From Bacteroidota bacterium (GTDB taxonomy: Bacteria > Bacteroidota > Bacteroidia > Chitinophagales > Chitinophagaceae): a DNA stretch of 64,000 bases. The DNA lies in assembly GCA_947452905.1 (NCBI GenBank), contig CANGEP010000010.1, forward strand, positions 1 through 64,000, in the 5' to 3' direction. Below the pieces are notes generated by a model. The model had not been told where the DNA came from. It made no database searches and saw nothing but the letters and a program-made list of their open reading frames with translations. Below, one piece after another: positions 62,252 through 64,000 of the stretch (positions are counted from its first letter, which is position 1; every line of letters starts with the position of its first letter). The translations under genes were made by a program, and so were the position numbers.

Positions 62252-63202
62252 ATGAAAGTATTATGTATAGGAGAAGCTTTAATTGATATGATTTGTACCG
62301 ATCGCGGTTCAAGTTTATCCAATGGTCAAAATTTTTTAAAAAAAGCAGGCGGGGCTCCTGCTAATGTTGCAGCAGCTATTGCTGCATTGGGTGCTGCCGT
62401 GGACATGGCTGCAAAAGTGGGACATGATCCTTTTGGACAACATTTGATTGATTTATTAAAAGAAATGGGCGTGGGTACAGATTGGGTTTTACAAGACCCG
62501 AATCACTTCACTACTTTTGCTTTTGTGTCGCTAATGGAAGACGGAGAAAGGGATTTTTACTTTAATCGTGGAGCGGATGGACAACTAAGTTCTCAAGATT
62601 TACAATCCCTTCCTCTAAGCGATTATAGTATTGTTCATTTCGGTTCGGCTACTGGATTTTTACCTGGACCATTACAAACAGCCTATACCGATTTATTACA
62701 AAAAGCAAAAGCACAAAACGCGATTATAAGTTTTGATCCAAACTATCGTCATTTATTATTTCAAAATAATATACAAAGTTTTATTAACCAATGTTGGCCC
62801 TTTATTGAACAATGTCATTTTTTTAAACTAAGTGACGAAGAAGCAATGCTTATTACAGGATGTGATTCAGTACAACATGCCGCTGCTGCATTACGTAAAA
62901 AAACCGCTGCAATTTTTGCAATCACCTTGGGTAAAGAAGGCACTTTACTATCCATTGGCAATCATCTTGAAATGATTGGCAGTATTGCCATTACTCCTTT
63001 AGATGCTACTGGTGCAGGAGATGCTTTTGTAGGTGCGGTATTATTTCAACTGCGCGATCAATCAGCGCTAACTCTCTCAGATATAAGTTGGGAGAACTGG
63101 AAGCAAATAATATATAATGCAAATAAAGCAGGTGCACGTACTTGTGAATACATGGGTGCGATGGAAGCTTTTAAACATTTAAACAATTCTATTTTTAATT
63201 AA
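62252..63202 (+). CDS. PfkB-family carbohydrate kinase, probable fructokinase
   Basis: A 316-residue ribokinase-fold enzyme with the N-terminal GEALIDMI strand, the GGAPANVAAA substrate-side motif and the C-terminal ATP and catalytic-base motif DATGAGDAF, whose Asp acts as base. Close match to bacterial fructokinases (ScrK-like). It begins 37 nt after the transporter and ends 16 nt before the amylosucrase. Amylosucrase releases fructose from sucrose, so phosphorylation of fructose fits the pathway. Other hexose or pentose substrates cannot be excluded. Confidence 0.88.
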   Translation: MKVLCIGEALIDMICTDRGSSLSNGQNFLKKAGGAPANVAAAIAALGAAVDMAAKVGHDPFGQHLIDLLKEMGVGTDWVLQDPNHFTTFAFVSLMEDGERDFYFNRGADGQLSSQDLQSLPLSDYSIVHFGSATGFLPGPLQTAYTDLLQKAKAQNAIISFDPNYRHLLFQNNIQSFINQCWPFIEQCHFFKLSDEEAMLITGCDSVQHAAAALRKKTAAIFAITLGKEGTLLSIGNHLEMIGSIAITPLDATGAGDAFVGAVLFQLRDQSALTLSDISWENWKQIIYNANKAGARTCEYMGAMEAFKHLNNSIFN

Positions 63203-63218
63203 TAAATATATTTTCTTA

Positions 63219-64000
63219 CGTGAACTTATCTGCCTTACATTCATTTGGAAAAGAGATGCTCCAAAAGAATAAAATTGATACCGAGAAAAAGGACAAGGCT
63301 TTCGCCCAAAAATTTATCCAACATTTAGATGCTATTGAATCTTTATTTGATGAAATCTATGGCAGGCATCCCAAAAGAAATGCCGCTTTTGATGCGCTAT
63401 TGCAAAATCTTGTAACACAATACCAACAAAGGCCCACAACACTCTTAAAAAAAGATCAGGCCAAAGCAAAAAAAGGAAACTGGTTTTTATCTAATGATAT
63501 TGCAGGAATGAGTTTGTATGTGGATCGTTTTGCAGGAAACTTACTAGGCCTTTCTCAAAAACTAGATTATTTTACCGAGTTAGGAGTAAATTTTTTACAC
63601 CTTATGCCTGTTTTTGAAAGCCCTGAAGGGGAAAGTGATGGCGGATATGCTGTATCAAATTTTAGAAAAGTAGATGCTCGATTTGGGAATAACGAAGATT
63701 TAGAAGCACTTATAGAGAAGATGAATGCGAAGGATATGTATTTAATGTTAGACATTGTTTTAAACCATACTTCACACCATCATGAATGGGCACAAAAAGC
63801 AAAAGCAGGCGATTCTTATTATCAAGATTTCTTTTACTTTTATGAAAATCGTGATATCCCCAATCAATTGGATCAAACGATGCCTGAAATATTCCCAGAA
63901 TCATCACCAGGTAGTTTTACATATATTCCAGAATGCAATAAATGGGTAATGACCGTGTTTCATCATTATCAATGGGATTTAAATTATAGCAATCCAGATG
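63219..64000 (+). CDS. Amylosucrase, N-terminal part (runs off the window)
   Basis: GH13 enzyme that splits sucrose, releasing fructose and building an alpha-1,4-glucan. The 260 visible codons are open to the window edge. They cover the N-terminal helical domain (about 1-95) and the start of the barrel: SLYVDRFAGNLLGLSQKL, FLHLMPVFESPEGESDGGYAV, LDIVLNHTSHHHEWA and FHHYQWDLNYSNPD match Neisseria-type amylosucrase closely. The nucleophile and acid residues lie beyond the edge. The start is GTG; an ATG 12 codons later is an alternative. It could instead be a related sucrose hydrolase. Confidence 0.88.

Overview
The window looks like a stretch of core chromosome from a member of the Bacteroidota, most likely a Chitinophagaceae-like bacterium (the family is inference). 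Supporting signs are low G+C, start regions without Shine-Dalgarno sequences, many promoter -7 boxes of the Bacteroidota form TAnnTTTG, and families typical of the phylum: DUF3467, DUF4293, DUF6427, a PD40-OmpA protein, a fused GldF-GldG gliding transporter, a DksA-like protein with a Lys/Ala/Pro tail, and a bacterial GGGP synthase. I see no prophage, insertion sequence, CRISPR array or rRNA operon.

Layout. 0-3.6 kb (minus strand): tRNA-Met, a FAH-family enzyme, pth, rplY, prs and a DUF3467 protein. 3.6-16.3 kb (mostly plus): folD, queE, a PD40-OmpA envelope protein, dprA, guaB, a DUF4105 membrane protein, an alpha/beta hydrolase, an SDR, a convergent sugar nucleotidyltransferase, glyA, a DUF4293 protein and a degenerate M23-like protein. 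16.2-26.5 kb (mostly minus): uvrA, an orphan ECF sigma factor (plus), dsbD with a second DsbD N-domain protein, purQ, a DUF6427 membrane protein, an unknown secreted protein and an LD-carboxypeptidase. 26.5-37.4 kb: metG, an Fe-S type GMC dehydrogenase with its small subunit, a B12-dependent ribonucleotide reductase, GGGP synthase and a LytS/LytR-type two-component system. 37.6-46.6 kb: dxs, scpA, an EamA transporter, frr, the N-terminal half of a split transketolase, a tandem-repeat island, an FtsX/LolC-type permease with rbfA, and an MsbA-like exporter. 46.7-60.8 kb (mostly minus): the DksA-like protein, ileS, lspA, terC, gldFG, iscS-iscU-iscA, rnc, fabF, acpP and a YcxB-like protein, with mce on plus. 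60.9-64 kb (plus): a sugar MFS transporter, a fructokinase and the 5' part of an amylosucrase gene, which together look like a sucrose-use operon.

How the genes work together. Most are housekeeping: translation (pth, rplY, metG, ileS, frr, rbfA, tRNA-Met), nucleotide and one-carbon metabolism (prs, folD, guaB, glyA, purQ, nrdJ), Fe-S assembly, fatty-acid synthesis and RNA processing (acpP-fabF-rnc), isoprenoid and ether-lipid precursors (dxs, GGGPS) and envelope export. The accessory content is small.

The most unusual item is a 351-bp island at 42843-43193. It holds three near-identical 102-103 bp tandem units, is bounded by 29-nt near-perfect inverted repeats, sits where the second transketolase half is often found, and supplies the last codons of the neighbouring permease. 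Other points worth attention are start codons 3-6 nt from a -7 box (apparently leaderless or nearly leaderless messages), DnaA-box-like sites and a leader hairpin upstream of nrdJ, the histone-H1-like tail on the DksA homologue, and the sucrose cluster. I found no clearly new multi-gene defence or mobile system.
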